A stretch of 64,000 nt of DNA from Neobacillus niacini. Its GTDB lineage: Bacteria > Bacillota > Bacilli > Bacillales > Cytobacillaceae. The stretch covers positions 112,063-176,062 of the forward strand of contig NZ_BAWM01000139.1 of assembly GCF_000759675.1 (NCBI RefSeq), in the 5' to 3' direction. The notes below the pieces were generated by a model. That model saw only the letters and a list, made by a program, of their open reading frames with translations, did not search any database and was not told the DNA's origin. Shown here in pieces: positions 42,207-50,699 of this stretch (positions within the stretch are counted from its first letter, which is position 1; every line of letters begins with the position of its first letter). Position numbers and translations under genes: made by a program.

Positions 42207-42911
42207 TTATTTACTTTTTTCTTTCTCCCGAAAATCTGTTGGCGAAATTCCCTCTATTTTTCGAAATAAAGTACTAAAATAGTTTTGGCTGCTAAATCCA
42301 GAGTTTTCTGCAATATCCGATATGGTCCAATTTGGGTTAGTTATTAAAAACCGTTTCGCCACATGGGTACGATACTGAATTAAATACTCCGAAAAAGAAA
42401 CACCTACTTCTTCGTGAAATTTCCGACTTAAGTAGGTAGGGTTAGTATGCACCTCATTTGCGATTGCTGAAAGTGAGATCTTTTCAGCAAACTTTTGGTG
42501 GATGACTTTAAGAGAACTTTGAATTAAGCTGGAATAATTTTGAGAAAAGGGATTTTCTTTATACTTGGATAGAATCTTTACTAATACCTCCTCAATCACT
42601 GGCTTCGTTAAATAATCTATAACCCCGATTCTTAGAGATTGCTGAGCATAGCTAAAATCCTGACAGGCTGTAATCATAATTATATCCACATCTTTATTGC
42701 ATTGCCTAAGTTCTTCTCCAAATTCAAGACCAGATTTTCCTGGAAGATTAATATCTAAAAAAGCCAAATGAATCTCATGATTTAGAATGATGGACTGTGC
42801 TTGAATAGCATCGGCAGCCTTGAAAAACTTCCATAAAGGAAATTCAGTATGCAGCAAATATTCTAATTGTTCCAGTTCTAATGGTTCATCATCAAGTAAT
42901 AAAACATTCAT
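42207..42911 (-). CDS. AraC-type response regulator (no adjacent kinase)
   Basis: A 234-residue regulator: receiver domain at residues 1-120 with acidic pair DD at 7-8, phospho-acceptor Asp53 in AFLDINLPG and Lys in DYLTKPV; then an AraC-type double helix-turn-helix (SAIANEVHTNPTYLSRKFHE and ISDIAENSGFSSQNYFSTLF). It is a close paralogue of the regulator at 49139-49831 but has no kinase beside it, so it may share the kinase at 49850. It is divergent from the HxH-less amidohydrolase gene, with tandem GAAGTARATAT repeats between them, the expected site for it. Confidence 0.9.
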   Translation of the reverse strand: MNVLLLDDEPLELEQLEYLLHTEFPLWKFFKAADAIQAQSIILNHEIHLAFLDINLPGKSGLEFGEELRQCNKDVDIIMITACQDFSYAQQSLRIGVIDYLTKPVIEEVLVKILSKYKENPFSQNYSSLIQSSLKVIHQKFAEKISLSAIANEVHTNPTYLSRKFHEEVGVSFSEYLIQYRTHVAKRFLITNPNWTISDIAENSGFSSQNYFSTLFRKIEGISPTDFREKEKSK

Positions 42912-42977
42912 TTCTATTTGCCCCTCTGCAAAGATTCTCCTGCTGGTCTTTCGTTTAATTTATATAAAAGAATATTT

Positions 42978-43011
42978 GAAGTAAATATGATTGAGAAAAG
43001 AAGTAGATATA
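42978..43011 (+). promoter_or_regulatory. Tandem direct repeats, likely response-regulator site
   Basis: GAAGTAAATAT (42978-42988) and GAAGTAGATAT (43000-43010) are 22 bases apart, two helical turns, the typical layout for AraC-type regulators. The 16-base word AAAAGAAGTAGATATA (42996-43011) recurs exactly before the binding-protein gene at 46003. Confidence 0.55.
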
Positions 43012-43108
43012 TTTTAAAAAAGAGTAATAATTCTGAAAATGTCAATGGAACTATTTTTTTATAATTTGAGTAAGGAATAATTTTGCAACGAGGAAGGGAG
43101 AAATATTG

Positions 43109-44584
43109 TTGAAAACCAAGCTTAAGGGAAGATATGTAATTGGCTATGATGGTTATGATCATGTCATTTTAGAAAATGCAGAAGTTGTTTATGAAAATGA
43201 CACCATTATTTATGTGGGTAAAGATTATTCTGGAGAAGTTGATGAAGAAATTGATGCAGGTAACTCCGTTATTAGTCCTGGATTTATCGATTTAAATGCA
43301 TTGGGTGATATTGATCACGATATTTTACATTTAGAAGTAAGCAGCGACAGAAACAAAAACTTGCTTTGGTCGGAGCGTTATGTTGAAAACGGACATCATG
43401 AAATCATGACGGCGGAAGAAGAAGCTTTTAAATCACTCTACGCATATTCTCAATTGATACTTCATGGCGTTACTACCGCTATGCCGATTACCTCTGTTTT
43501 TTATAAAAAATGGGCAGAAACATATGAGGAACTAGCTGTAGCAGCCCATCATGCTGGAAAATTAGGGTTAAGAATCTATTTAGGACCAAGTTATCAATCA
43601 GGGATTAGAGTTGTCGAGCCAGATGGAACGATCAAGCTTTACTGGGATGAAGAAGCTGGAAGAGCAGGACTAAAGCGGGCTATCAAGTTTGTCAGAGAAT
43701 TTGATGGTGCTTACAATGGCTTGGTTAAAGGAGTGCTTGCACCTGAACGAATTGAATGTCAAACGGATGAAAGCCTAAAACAGACTAAATATTATAGTGA
43801 GCAATTAGGCGTACCAATCAAACTTCATGCAGCTCAAGGAAACTTTGAATATCACACAATCTTAGAAGAACATGGGGTAACCCCAATTCGTTATTTGTAT
43901 AATCTCGGCTTTTTAGGTCCAAAAACCGGAATTCCTCACGCTCACTTCATTGCTGGATATTGTGAAGCACAAGCGGGTGATGGAGATGATTTAGCACTTC
44001 TTAAAGAAACAAATACAACGGTTATACATTGTCCGTTGATTATTGGAAGACATGGGTCTGCTTTGAATTCGTTTGCCAAATACAAAAGGACTGGAATCAA
44101 CTTAGCGCTTGGAACTGATACATTTCCTCCAGATATGTTTCAAAACATTCGAACAGGCAGCATGCTGTCACGCCTAATCGAAAAAGATGTAGTAGACTCA
44201 ACCTATGCAGATTTATTTCGGGCTGCAACAATTGGTGGTGCCGACTTCCTAGGCCGGAAAGACTTGGGGCGTATTGCTGTAGGAGCAAAAGCTGATATCA
44301 TTGCGATTGATTTAGATGGATACCACATTGGTGTCCTAGATGATCCTATCCGCACTATGATTGTCAGCGGAAGTGGAAGAGATGTTAAATTATCCATCAT
44401 TAATGGTAGCGTTGTAATGAAAGATCGACAAATTCCTAGTCTTGATTTAGAAGAAATCAAAAACAAAGGGCAAAAATATTTTAATAAAATGAGAAACGGT
44501 TATTTAGAAAGAGATTATCAGCAGCTCTCAGAGAAGGAATTGTTTAATCCTTCCTTTAAGATTGTTGATTCAATAGAAAGGTGA
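43109..44584 (+). CDS. Amidohydrolase of the chlorohydrolase/ATZ-TRZ type lacking the HxH motif
   Basis: A 491-residue amidohydrolase-superfamily protein. Later ligand motifs are present: KLHAAQGNFEYH (strand 5 His), HAHFIAGYCEA (strand 6 His), HCPLIIGRHGS and ALGTDTFPPDMFQN (Asp). The first strand, normally GFIDxHxH, reads GFIDLNALGDIDHDILH, so the usual HxH pair is replaced. The metal site must differ, perhaps using the shifted DIDHD residues, or the enzyme may be metal-poor. Start is TTG: either 43106 or 43109; the latter is eight bases after GGAG. The next amidohydrolase gene begins four bases after its stop. Substrate unknown. Confidence 0.8.
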   Translation: MKTKLKGRYVIGYDGYDHVILENAEVVYENDTIIYVGKDYSGEVDEEIDAGNSVISPGFIDLNALGDIDHDILHLEVSSDRNKNLLWSERYVENGHHEIMTAEEEAFKSLYAYSQLILHGVTTAMPITSVFYKKWAETYEELAVAAHHAGKLGLRIYLGPSYQSGIRVVEPDGTIKLYWDEEAGRAGLKRAIKFVREFDGAYNGLVKGVLAPERIECQTDESLKQTKYYSEQLGVPIKLHAAQGNFEYHTILEEHGVTPIRYLYNLGFLGPKTGIPHAHFIAGYCEAQAGDGDDLALLKETNTTVIHCPLIIGRHGSALNSFAKYKRTGINLALGTDTFPPDMFQNIRTGSMLSRLIEKDVVDSTYADLFRAATIGGADFLGRKDLGRIAVGAKADIIAIDLDGYHIGVLDDPIRTMIVSGSGRDVKLSIINGSVVMKDRQIPSLDLEEIKNKGQKYFNKMRNGYLERDYQQLSEKELFNPSFKIVDSIER

Positions 44585-44588
44585 TCGT

Positions 44589-45812
44589 ATGAATGAAAGT
44601 TATTGGTTAAAGAATGTACGTTTAGAAGTTGGATATAAAAAAGAAAATGATAGAGTAGTTGGTACGATTACAAAGCTTGCTAATCTATTCATTTCAGATG
44701 GCAGGATTACAGAAGTGGATTACTCAAAGGATGCTGTCACTGACGATTTACCTGTTATAGATGCAAACGGGCTGCTTTTAATTCCGTCTTTTATCGAAAA
44801 GCATGTTCATCTTGATAAAACCTATATGGGTGAGGATTGGAGAGCTTGTATTCCAGCAAAAGGTGTGATTGAACGCTGTGAAATTGAAAAAAATATTCTA
44901 GCTTCCATACTATCAAGCACACAGAATCGGGCAGAAGCTTTGCTTGAAATATTATTATCTTATGGTTCCACTCACGTGAGAACCCATGTGGACATATATC
45001 CAGAAGTGAAATTGCAAAATTTAGAAGGTGTCAGGCGTGCCCTTGATACTTATTCGAATAAAGTAAGTTCAGAAATTGTGGCATTTGCACAGCATGGTTT
45101 GCTGCGTCCAGGTACGGTGCAACTTATTAGAGAAGCAGTAAGAAATGGTGCAGGAATTGTCGGTGCGGTTGATCCTGCCTCGGTAGATAATAATATCGAA
45201 GCATCATTAGTTCAGCTTATGGAGTTGGCAGTTGAAGGTAATGCAGATATTGATTTGCATTTACATGATCCAGGGCACTTAGGAACATTTACGATGAAGC
45301 GACTTGCTTATTTAACAAAGCAGGCTGGATGGGAAGGAAGAGTAGCCGTCAGTCATGCCTTTGGCCTTGGAGATGTTTCAAAAGAAGAAGCGATTGAATT
45401 GGCACAGATTCTAAAAGATGCAGGAATATCGATTGTGACCAGCCTTCCAGGCGGCAGGGCCATTCCGCCCGTTAACTTACTTACGGAATGTGGAGTAGAG
45501 GTCGCTATCGGGAATGATAATATTTATGATTCTTGGTGGCCAACAGGTAACGGTGATGTTCTTGAAAGAGCTGGGCGCCTTCTTGAGCGTTACAGATGGA
45601 CGGATGAGGTTTCACTCGCGCAATCTCTTAAATATATCACGGGTGGTATCACTCCATTAGACAGAGAGGGGAACCAAGTTTGGCCGAAACCTGGAGATAC
45701 CGCAAATATAATTTTGGTAGATGCAAGCTGTTCTGCAGAAATTATTGCAAGAAGATCCACTCGTAAAGCAGTTTTTTACAAAGGTAATCTAGTTTCCGGA
45801 TCAATGAAATAA
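44589..45812 (+). CDS. Cytosine-deaminase-like amidohydrolase (paralogue B)
   Basis: A 407-residue cytosolic enzyme without a signal peptide. Motifs: EKHVHLDKTYMG (HxH), FAQHGLLRPG (substrate Gln, with Ala where the others have Pro), DLHLHDPGHLG (His; Asp in place of the catalytic Glu of cytosine deaminase), SHAFGLGD (His), GNDNIYDSWWPTG (Asp) and VDASCSAEI near the end. Its ribosome binding site (AAAGGTG) covers the stop of the previous gene, so the two enzymes are coupled. A terminator follows. The Glu-to-Asp change suggests chemistry or specificity differing from true cytosine deaminase. Confidence 0.85.
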   Translation: MNESYWLKNVRLEVGYKKENDRVVGTITKLANLFISDGRITEVDYSKDAVTDDLPVIDANGLLLIPSFIEKHVHLDKTYMGEDWRACIPAKGVIERCEIEKNILASILSSTQNRAEALLEILLSYGSTHVRTHVDIYPEVKLQNLEGVRRALDTYSNKVSSEIVAFAQHGLLRPGTVQLIREAVRNGAGIVGAVDPASVDNNIEASLVQLMELAVEGNADIDLHLHDPGHLGTFTMKRLAYLTKQAGWEGRVAVSHAFGLGDVSKEEAIELAQILKDAGISIVTSLPGGRAIPPVNLLTECGVEVAIGNDNIYDSWWPTGNGDVLERAGRLLERYRWTDEVSLAQSLKYITGGITPLDREGNQVWPKPGDTANIILVDASCSAEIIARRSTRKAVFYKGNLVSGSMK

Positions 45813-45826
45813 ATATAGTAAATCTA

Positions 45827-45857
45827 AAAGAGGATGTTAATTCATTCTCTTTTTTTA
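45827..45857 (+). terminator. Rho-independent terminator
   Basis: AAAGAGGATG, loop TTAAT, TCATTCTCTTT (one mismatch) and a T-run. Confidence 0.75.
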
Positions 45858-45889
45858 ATTAGAATTAATAAATACTTTTTTCTCTAAAA

Positions 45890-45921
45890 GAAGTAGATAT
45901 AGTTAAAAAACAGGTAAAGAT
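45890..45921 (+). promoter_or_regulatory. Likely response-regulator site upstream of the first binding protein
   Basis: GAAGTAGATAT (45890-45900) within the exact 16-base word shared with 42996, followed about 21 bases later by the weaker copy CAGGTAAAGAT. Confidence 0.45.
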
Positions 45922-46002
45922 TTTAGAGAAAAAATAGTCTGAATATTTTTATAATTAGATAAAGACCTAGCGGTTTTAAACAAAAACAGGGGGTTGGAGT
46001 CT

Positions 46003-47574
46003 ATGAAAGTAAAGAGAGGGATAGGTAGATTATTTCAGGTTATGTTGCTGCTGTTTGTTATTACCGGTTGTTCGACAAATAACAACGTCAGCACAAAAGT
46101 GAATTCCAAGGAAGATGCTTCCAAGGATGGAGGTACATTGGTGATTGTTCGATTGTCAGACGCTGAAAATTTAGACCAGCAGTTTATGTCGACTATCAAT
46201 GCGGCAAGTATAACCCATGGAAAAATTTACGAGGGGCTGGTAGGACGAGATGAAAATGCAGAAATAAAGCCTTTGTTAGCCAAGTCGTGGGAGCAGGTAA
46301 ATGATACAACTTGGGAATTTAAGCTTAGAGACGACGTCGAATTTCATGATGGAACTCCCTTTAATGCTAATGCGGTAAAAGCAACGTTTGATAGACTGCT
46401 AGACCCTAAGGTAGGTTCACCAAGAGCAGTGGTATTAAGTATGGTGAATGAAGTGAAAGTAGTCGATGACTATACCGTTCAATTTATTTTAAGTGAACCT
46501 TTCTCACCTTTACTTTCAATCCTTGCGAGTCATGAAGGGGGTATTATCAGCCCAAAATCGATTGAAGAGTATGGCGGGAAAATAATTAATGAACCAAATG
46601 GTACAGGTCCATTTGTTTTTGAATCATGGACTCCTGGTCAGGAAATTAAATTAAATAAAAACAAAGAATATTGGGGAGAAAAAGCTAAAGTTGATAACGT
46701 TGTCTTTAAGGTGGTACCGGAAGAAACAACAAGAATCTCCATGATTGAAACAGGAGAAGCACATATTGCTGAACCGCTGTCGGTAACAATGATGGACACG
46801 GTTGAAGCTTCTCAATCGACTGAAGTTTATCGTAGTGAAGGATTTGGAACGGAGTTCATAGGCTTCAATGTACTGAAGAAACCATTTGATGATGTCCGAG
46901 TTCGTAAAGCTATAGCTCATGCTGTAGAAATGGATTCTATCATCAAAGGTGTATATAACAATGTCGGAAAAAAAGCAAATTCATTATTAGGCTCCAAAGT
47001 TTTCGGATATCACCCGAATATGAAAGCATATGGATATAACTTAAATGAAGCAAAAAAGTTGCTTGCTGAAGCAGGCTATCCAGATGGTTTTGAAACGACA
47101 CTAATTACAATGGACAGCAAAGAAAGAATAAATATGGCGGAAGTACTTCAATCCCAATTAAAAGGAATTGGCATTAAATTAAATATTCAAGTGTTGGAGT
47201 ATGGGACGTTTGTTGAGCAAGGAAATAAAGGTAATTTTGAAATGTTTATCAGCAGCTGGAGAAATGCTACTGGCGACGCTGACTATAATCAATATAACCT
47301 TTTCCATACAAGTTCGCATGGGTCGGCTGGAAACTACTTCTTTTATAGCAATAAAGAGATTGACAGTCTAATAGAAACTGCCCGCAGTGAGCAAGATCAA
47401 GAAAAACGAATGGAGCTTTATAGCAAGGCACAGGAATTGGAAATGGAAGATGCGGTATATATTCCAGTCCGCGTAATTGAGAATCTGGCAGCAGTCAGCA
47501 AAATCGTAGATGGTTTTTCCATTAGTCCGTCAGGATATTTAGAAATCAATGATGTATCGATAAAAAAACAATAA
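46003..47574 (+). CDS. ABC-transporter substrate-binding lipoprotein, family 5 (copy 1)
   Basis: A 523-residue extracytoplasmic solute-binding protein of the peptide/nickel family 5. The lipobox is VITGCSTN near residue 22. Family signatures follow: VRLSDAENLDQQFM, then FKLRDDVEFHDGTPFNANAVK in two halves near residue 105 and NEPNGTGPFVFESW. The upstream TTG at 45994 adds three residues; the ATG at 46003 is nine bases after AGGGGG. It is encoded apart from any permease, with the only complete importer at 50700-54567. Its close paralogue is at 54859. Binding of peptides is the family norm, but many members carry other solutes. Confidence 0.9.
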   Translation: MKVKRGIGRLFQVMLLLFVITGCSTNNNVSTKVNSKEDASKDGGTLVIVRLSDAENLDQQFMSTINAASITHGKIYEGLVGRDENAEIKPLLAKSWEQVNDTTWEFKLRDDVEFHDGTPFNANAVKATFDRLLDPKVGSPRAVVLSMVNEVKVVDDYTVQFILSEPFSPLLSILASHEGGIISPKSIEEYGGKIINEPNGTGPFVFESWTPGQEIKLNKNKEYWGEKAKVDNVVFKVVPEETTRISMIETGEAHIAEPLSVTMMDTVEASQSTEVYRSEGFGTEFIGFNVLKKPFDDVRVRKAIAHAVEMDSIIKGVYNNVGKKANSLLGSKVFGYHPNMKAYGYNLNEAKKLLAEAGYPDGFETTLITMDSKERINMAEVLQSQLKGIGIKLNIQVLEYGTFVEQGNKGNFEMFISSWRNATGDADYNQYNLFHTSSHGSAGNYFFYSNKEIDSLIETARSEQDQEKRMELYSKAQELEMEDAVYIPVRVIENLAAVSKIVDGFSISPSGYLEINDVSIKKQ

Positions 47575-47580
47575 GTAACA

Positions 47581-47639
47581 AAAGAGGCTGGTACGCAAAG
47601 GGCATTAAATGACCACGTAGATCCAGCCTCTTTTGTTAT
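47581..47639. terminator. Terminator between convergent units
   Basis: AAAGAGGCTGG (47581-47591) pairs with CCAGCCTCTTT (47623-47633), followed by TGTT; long loop. Confidence 0.7.
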
Positions 47640-47642
47640 TCT

Positions 47643-47816
47643 CTAATCACGCTTAAAGAATCCGCCAATCGTTACATAGGAAAGAACGTTATGAACAGAT
47701 CCTATCCAGATTGAGAAAAATTGACCTATCTTCCACGTACTAGCCTCAGATGGAGTCGGTAATAAATCTGGGCTATAATTAGTTTGATTTTCGATTAGTG
47801 CAGGGTTTTGTCCCAA
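47643..47816 (-). pseudogene. N-terminal stub of an NCS1 nucleobase/hydantoin permease
   Basis: A 57-codon frame starting at TTG 47816 after AGAGGGG reads MGQNPALIENQTNYSPDLLP, then a Trp, FFSIWIGSVHNVLSYVTIGG, FFKRD and stop. The Asn-x-Asp-LLPTP start and FFSIWIGSxHNxxSY first helix are characteristic of NCS1 permeases for cytosine, allantoin, hydantoin or similar rings. A full protein would have about 480 residues, so nearly all is deleted, and the end is fused to a terminator. It directly follows the SSF symporter gene on the same strand. Confidence 0.75.
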
Positions 47817-47828
47817 ATAAACGCCCCT

Positions 47829-49142
47829 CTATATTACCTTACTATTATTTTTTGTTATTGTTTTATAGATTAAGACCATTAAACAAAGAACTGTTGAAAT
47901 AGCAAAGCTAAACCAAATTCCTTTAAAGTCTTCCGTCCTCGTTACAAAAATATAGCCTCCAATGGTTCCAATGAAGGATGAGAAGGGGACTATGAATGGA
48001 AGAACACCTCTACTGAGAATGATATATAAAATTGGACTGATCATCGCCGCATAAATATTCCCAGTGAAAAATAATAATGTTAAGGGATTTGGGGTAAGTA
48101 TGCTGACAACTACAAGTAAACATACACATACTGCCCCTGAAAAAATATAAGTGTATTTCCATTTCTCAGCGTTTGTTAGAGTAAAAAACATTTCCATTAT
48201 ATTTTTTACAAAAAGGCTAGCAGCGGCGTGCAATTCTGCACTGAGGGCTGAAGCGATTGAACTAAAAATAAAGACAACAAATAGGACGATTAGTACTGTT
48301 GATTGGATTTTGTTGACTAATTCAGAGAATAGTGAATAAATATTTTCAAAGCTTCTGCCAAAAATCGTAATCATTAACATGGAAGATAGGGCCAACGGGA
48401 TGGTTGCCCAAATTAATCCTGTTAAGGTAAAGGTTATTTGAACCTTTTCTTTTTGAATGATAAATATTCTTTGCCATGTAGCACGGTCAATCAAAATTTG
48501 ACCAAAAAAGACAAAGACTGCTGTGAAAATAAACCAAATGGCATCCGTGTTCTTTATATACAATAAATAAGGATGATATAGCTTAATTCCGTCATAAACA
48601 GGATAAACCCCTTCTTGAATATAAAAGTAGACGGGGATAATAATGACTGCTGCAAAAATAAGAGTGACATTAACACCAGCCACTTGGTGAAGGCGCTGCA
48701 TCCCGCCGACTCCTCCGATAAAAAAACAAAAAGTTAAAAATAGCAATAACCCAATAAAATTAGGAATCGGAAAAATCATATGGATAAGAATTCCAGCTCC
48801 CATTGCTTGGACAAATAAGGAATGAAAGCTTGTAAGGAAAAGTATTGTAATCATAAACCAATATCCGCTTGGTGTTAATTTTTGTCTTAAAACATCTCCA
48901 ATCGTATGCTGACCAGGATAATTCTCATGAATTTTTTTTGCCAAAAATCCGAATAAAATAGAGGTTAATGCCCCAACTAGTGAGTATCCAATTCCACCGA
49001 TAAGACCGTATTTGACCAAGGTTTCCGGAGAGGAAAGGATTGTATTTCCTGTCACCCAGCGAGCCAATAAACTAACAACTCCAAAGCTTACTCCGAGTTT
49101 TATGGCACCACTGATATATAACTGATAATCATTTTTTTTCAA
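47829..49142 (-). CDS. Sodium:solute symporter (SSF) family transporter
   Basis: A 437-residue membrane protein with about 12-13 helices. It fits the SSF family by GQILIDRATWQRIFIIQ and by the helix FSSIASALSAELHAAASLF, which resembles the sodium-site helix (the first motif recalls urea/DUR3-type members). The start is TTG at 49142 overlapping the stop of the response regulator (TTGA), so expression is coupled to the two-component genes. It probably imports, or senses, the compound detected by the kinase. A urea-like or ureide solute would fit the cluster, but this is inference. Confidence 0.8.
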   Translation of the reverse strand: MKKNDYQLYISGAIKLGVSFGVVSLLARWVTGNTILSSPETLVKYGLIGGIGYSLVGALTSILFGFLAKKIHENYPGQHTIGDVLRQKLTPSGYWFMITILFLTSFHSLFVQAMGAGILIHMIFPIPNFIGLLLFLTFCFFIGGVGGMQRLHQVAGVNVTLIFAAVIIIPVYFYIQEGVYPVYDGIKLYHPYLLYIKNTDAIWFIFTAVFVFFGQILIDRATWQRIFIIQKEKVQITFTLTGLIWATIPLALSSMLMITIFGRSFENIYSLFSELVNKIQSTVLIVLFVVFIFSSIASALSAELHAAASLFVKNIMEMFFTLTNAEKWKYTYIFSGAVCVCLLVVVSILTPNPLTLLFFTGNIYAAMISPILYIILSRGVLPFIVPFSSFIGTIGGYIFVTRTEDFKGIWFSFAISTVLCLMVLIYKTITKNNSKVI

Positions 49143-49831
49143 TGGAATGTCTCCCTTAAGCGAAAATCCCTTGGTGATTGCCCTGTCATTTTTCTGAAAA
49201 TTTGGCTGAAATAATGCTGGCTGTTAAAACCGCATCTTTCAGAAACCGTACTAATACTTAAATCAGGATACTCAATGAGCATTTTCTGAGCTTCCTTTAA
49301 GCGAAACTCGTTTAAATACTCGGAAAAGCCCATTCCAACTTCCTCATGAAATTTTCTGCTTAAATAAGCCGGGTTAATATGAATTTTTGAAGCTAAATAA
49401 TTCAATGTTAATTTTTCACTATATTCTGCGTGGATAATGTTAATAGCATTTACTATTTGCTCTGTGTATCGCCCTAATCTTTCATACCTGCTTAATACAT
49501 TCATTAATTCATCCTCAATGATTGGTTTGGTTATGTAATCAACTACGCCAAGTCTTATCGAAGTTTGAGCATATTCGAAATTTTGATAAGCAGTAACCAT
49601 GATAATGTCGATCGTATAAGATTGTGTTAGTTCTTTAGCTAAATCCAATCCAGTCTTTCCAGGGATCTGAATATCTAGAAAAGCGAGAAAGATGTCATGC
49701 TGCTTAACGATTTGGAGTGCAATTGACGCATCTTGAGCTTTGAAAATCTTCCAGTTTGGAAATTTATTATGGATTAAATATTCGAGCTGCTCTAATTCTA
49801 GCGGTTCATCATCAACTAGCAGGATATTCAT
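49139..49831 (-). CDS. AraC-type response regulator paired with the adjacent kinase
   Basis: A 230-residue regulator with the same plan as the one at 42207: receiver with LLVDDEPLELEQLE, phospho-Asp in AFLDIQIPGKTG and Lys in YITKPII, followed by AraC helix-turn-helix (LNYLASKIHINPAYLSRKF and STVSERCGFNSQHYFSQIF). It lies 18 bases after the histidine kinase gene and overlaps the symporter start. Likely targets are the GAAGTARATAT repeats and the GTAAATATT repeats near the ABC operon. RBS AAGGAAGG precedes the ATG. Confidence 0.92.
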   Translation of the reverse strand: MNILLVDDEPLELEQLEYLIHNKFPNWKIFKAQDASIALQIVKQHDIFLAFLDIQIPGKTGLDLAKELTQSYTIDIIMVTAYQNFEYAQTSIRLGVVDYITKPIIEDELMNVLSRYERLGRYTEQIVNAINIIHAEYSEKLTLNYLASKIHINPAYLSRKFHEEVGMGFSEYLNEFRLKEAQKMLIEYPDLSISTVSERCGFNSQHYFSQIFRKMTGQSPRDFRLRETFH

Positions 49832-49849
49832 TAAAAATGTTCACCTTCC

Positions 49850-50599
49850 TTAGATTTCAGATTTCAGTATCAATGGAAAAATAGCTAATACACTTGTCCC
49901 GTTGTCCGAGTTGATTAGTTGTACAGATGTTTTACCATCAGGGAATAATAACTCCAGCCTTTTTGTAATGTTTTCTAAACCGAGTCCTCGATCCTCTGAC
50001 AGTTCCTCACGACCTTCACTCGCAGTGTTCCATACTGTGATTTGAATTTCTCTTTCCTTTTTTTCAATGATTATTTTTAAAAATGCTTCACCCATATATT
50101 TTTCAAATGAATGTTTAAAAGCATTTTCGACAAACGTTTGAACAATAAACGGAATGGTAATGGCCTGGTTTACATTTGGATCGATTGAAAATTCATAATG
50201 AAGTCTGTCCCGGAACCTGATTTTTTGTATTTCTAAATAATAATTGACATAGGCTATTTCCTCATTGATGGTAATAAAAGTGTTATTTGTTTGATACTTA
50301 AATTTTAGCAGCTTTGAAAGAGTTTCAATCGATCGGATTAATTCTGTTTTTCGATCCAGTCTTGCTAAGCTTAATATTGAATTTAATGTGTTAAAAAAGA
50401 AATGAGGCTGAATCTCTTGATTCAATTGATTGTAAAGTGCAGTTTGCAGCTCTCTTTCTAAAGCAATTTCCCGTGTTTGTTTTTCCAGCAGGTCAATTCG
50501 CTTTTCAAAAATAAATAAAAAAAGCAATGTAAAAGCGCCTAGTAAAGGTGCAAGGGCTGCAATCATGATATTTAGGGAGAAAGCTTCAACTGTTAACAT
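49850..50599 (-). CDS. Sensor histidine kinase, LytS/YesM type, short N-terminus
   Basis: A 249-residue kinase. One membrane helix (about residues 9-31) leads to a coiled segment, then EIQPHFFFNTLNSIL with phospho-acceptor His66 and the ATPase domain (FVENAFKHSF, then DRGLGLENITKRLELLF). It lacks any extracytoplasmic sensor domain and has a single helix only. Signal input may therefore come through another protein, such as the SSF symporter or a binding protein. Its gene starts after the terminator of the ABC operon and is followed by its response regulator and the symporter. Confidence 0.9.
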   Translation of the reverse strand: MLTVEAFSLNIMIAALAPLLGAFTLLFLFIFEKRIDLLEKQTREIALERELQTALYNQLNQEIQPHFFFNTLNSILSLARLDRKTELIRSIETLSKLLKFKYQTNNTFITINEEIAYVNYYLEIQKIRFRDRLHYEFSIDPNVNQAITIPFIVQTFVENAFKHSFEKYMGEAFLKIIIEKKEREIQITVWNTASEGREELSEDRGLGLENITKRLELLFPDGKTSVQLINSDNGTSVLAIFPLILKSEI

Positions 50600-50625
50600 A
50601 ACTGATATTCTCCTTTTAGATGAAG

Positions 50626-50655
50626 AAAAAGGGAGGCTTTTGCTTCTCCCTTTTT
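50626..50655 (-). terminator. Terminator of the ABC importer operon
   Basis: Read on the minus strand, AAAAAGGGAG and CTCCCTTTTT form the stem, followed by CTTC. It separates the ABC genes from the kinase gene. Confidence 0.75.
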
Positions 50656-50699
50656 TAATATAATATTTTATCTTAATTTTTAATAATTAGAAAATATTT

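Noticed and set aside
42914..43162. 82-residue minus-strand frame next to the response regulator, as a possible missing kinase or leader
   Set aside because: It overlaps the start of the divergent amidohydrolase gene and the repeat motif, is aromatic-rich from AT-rich DNA, and shows no kinase motif.
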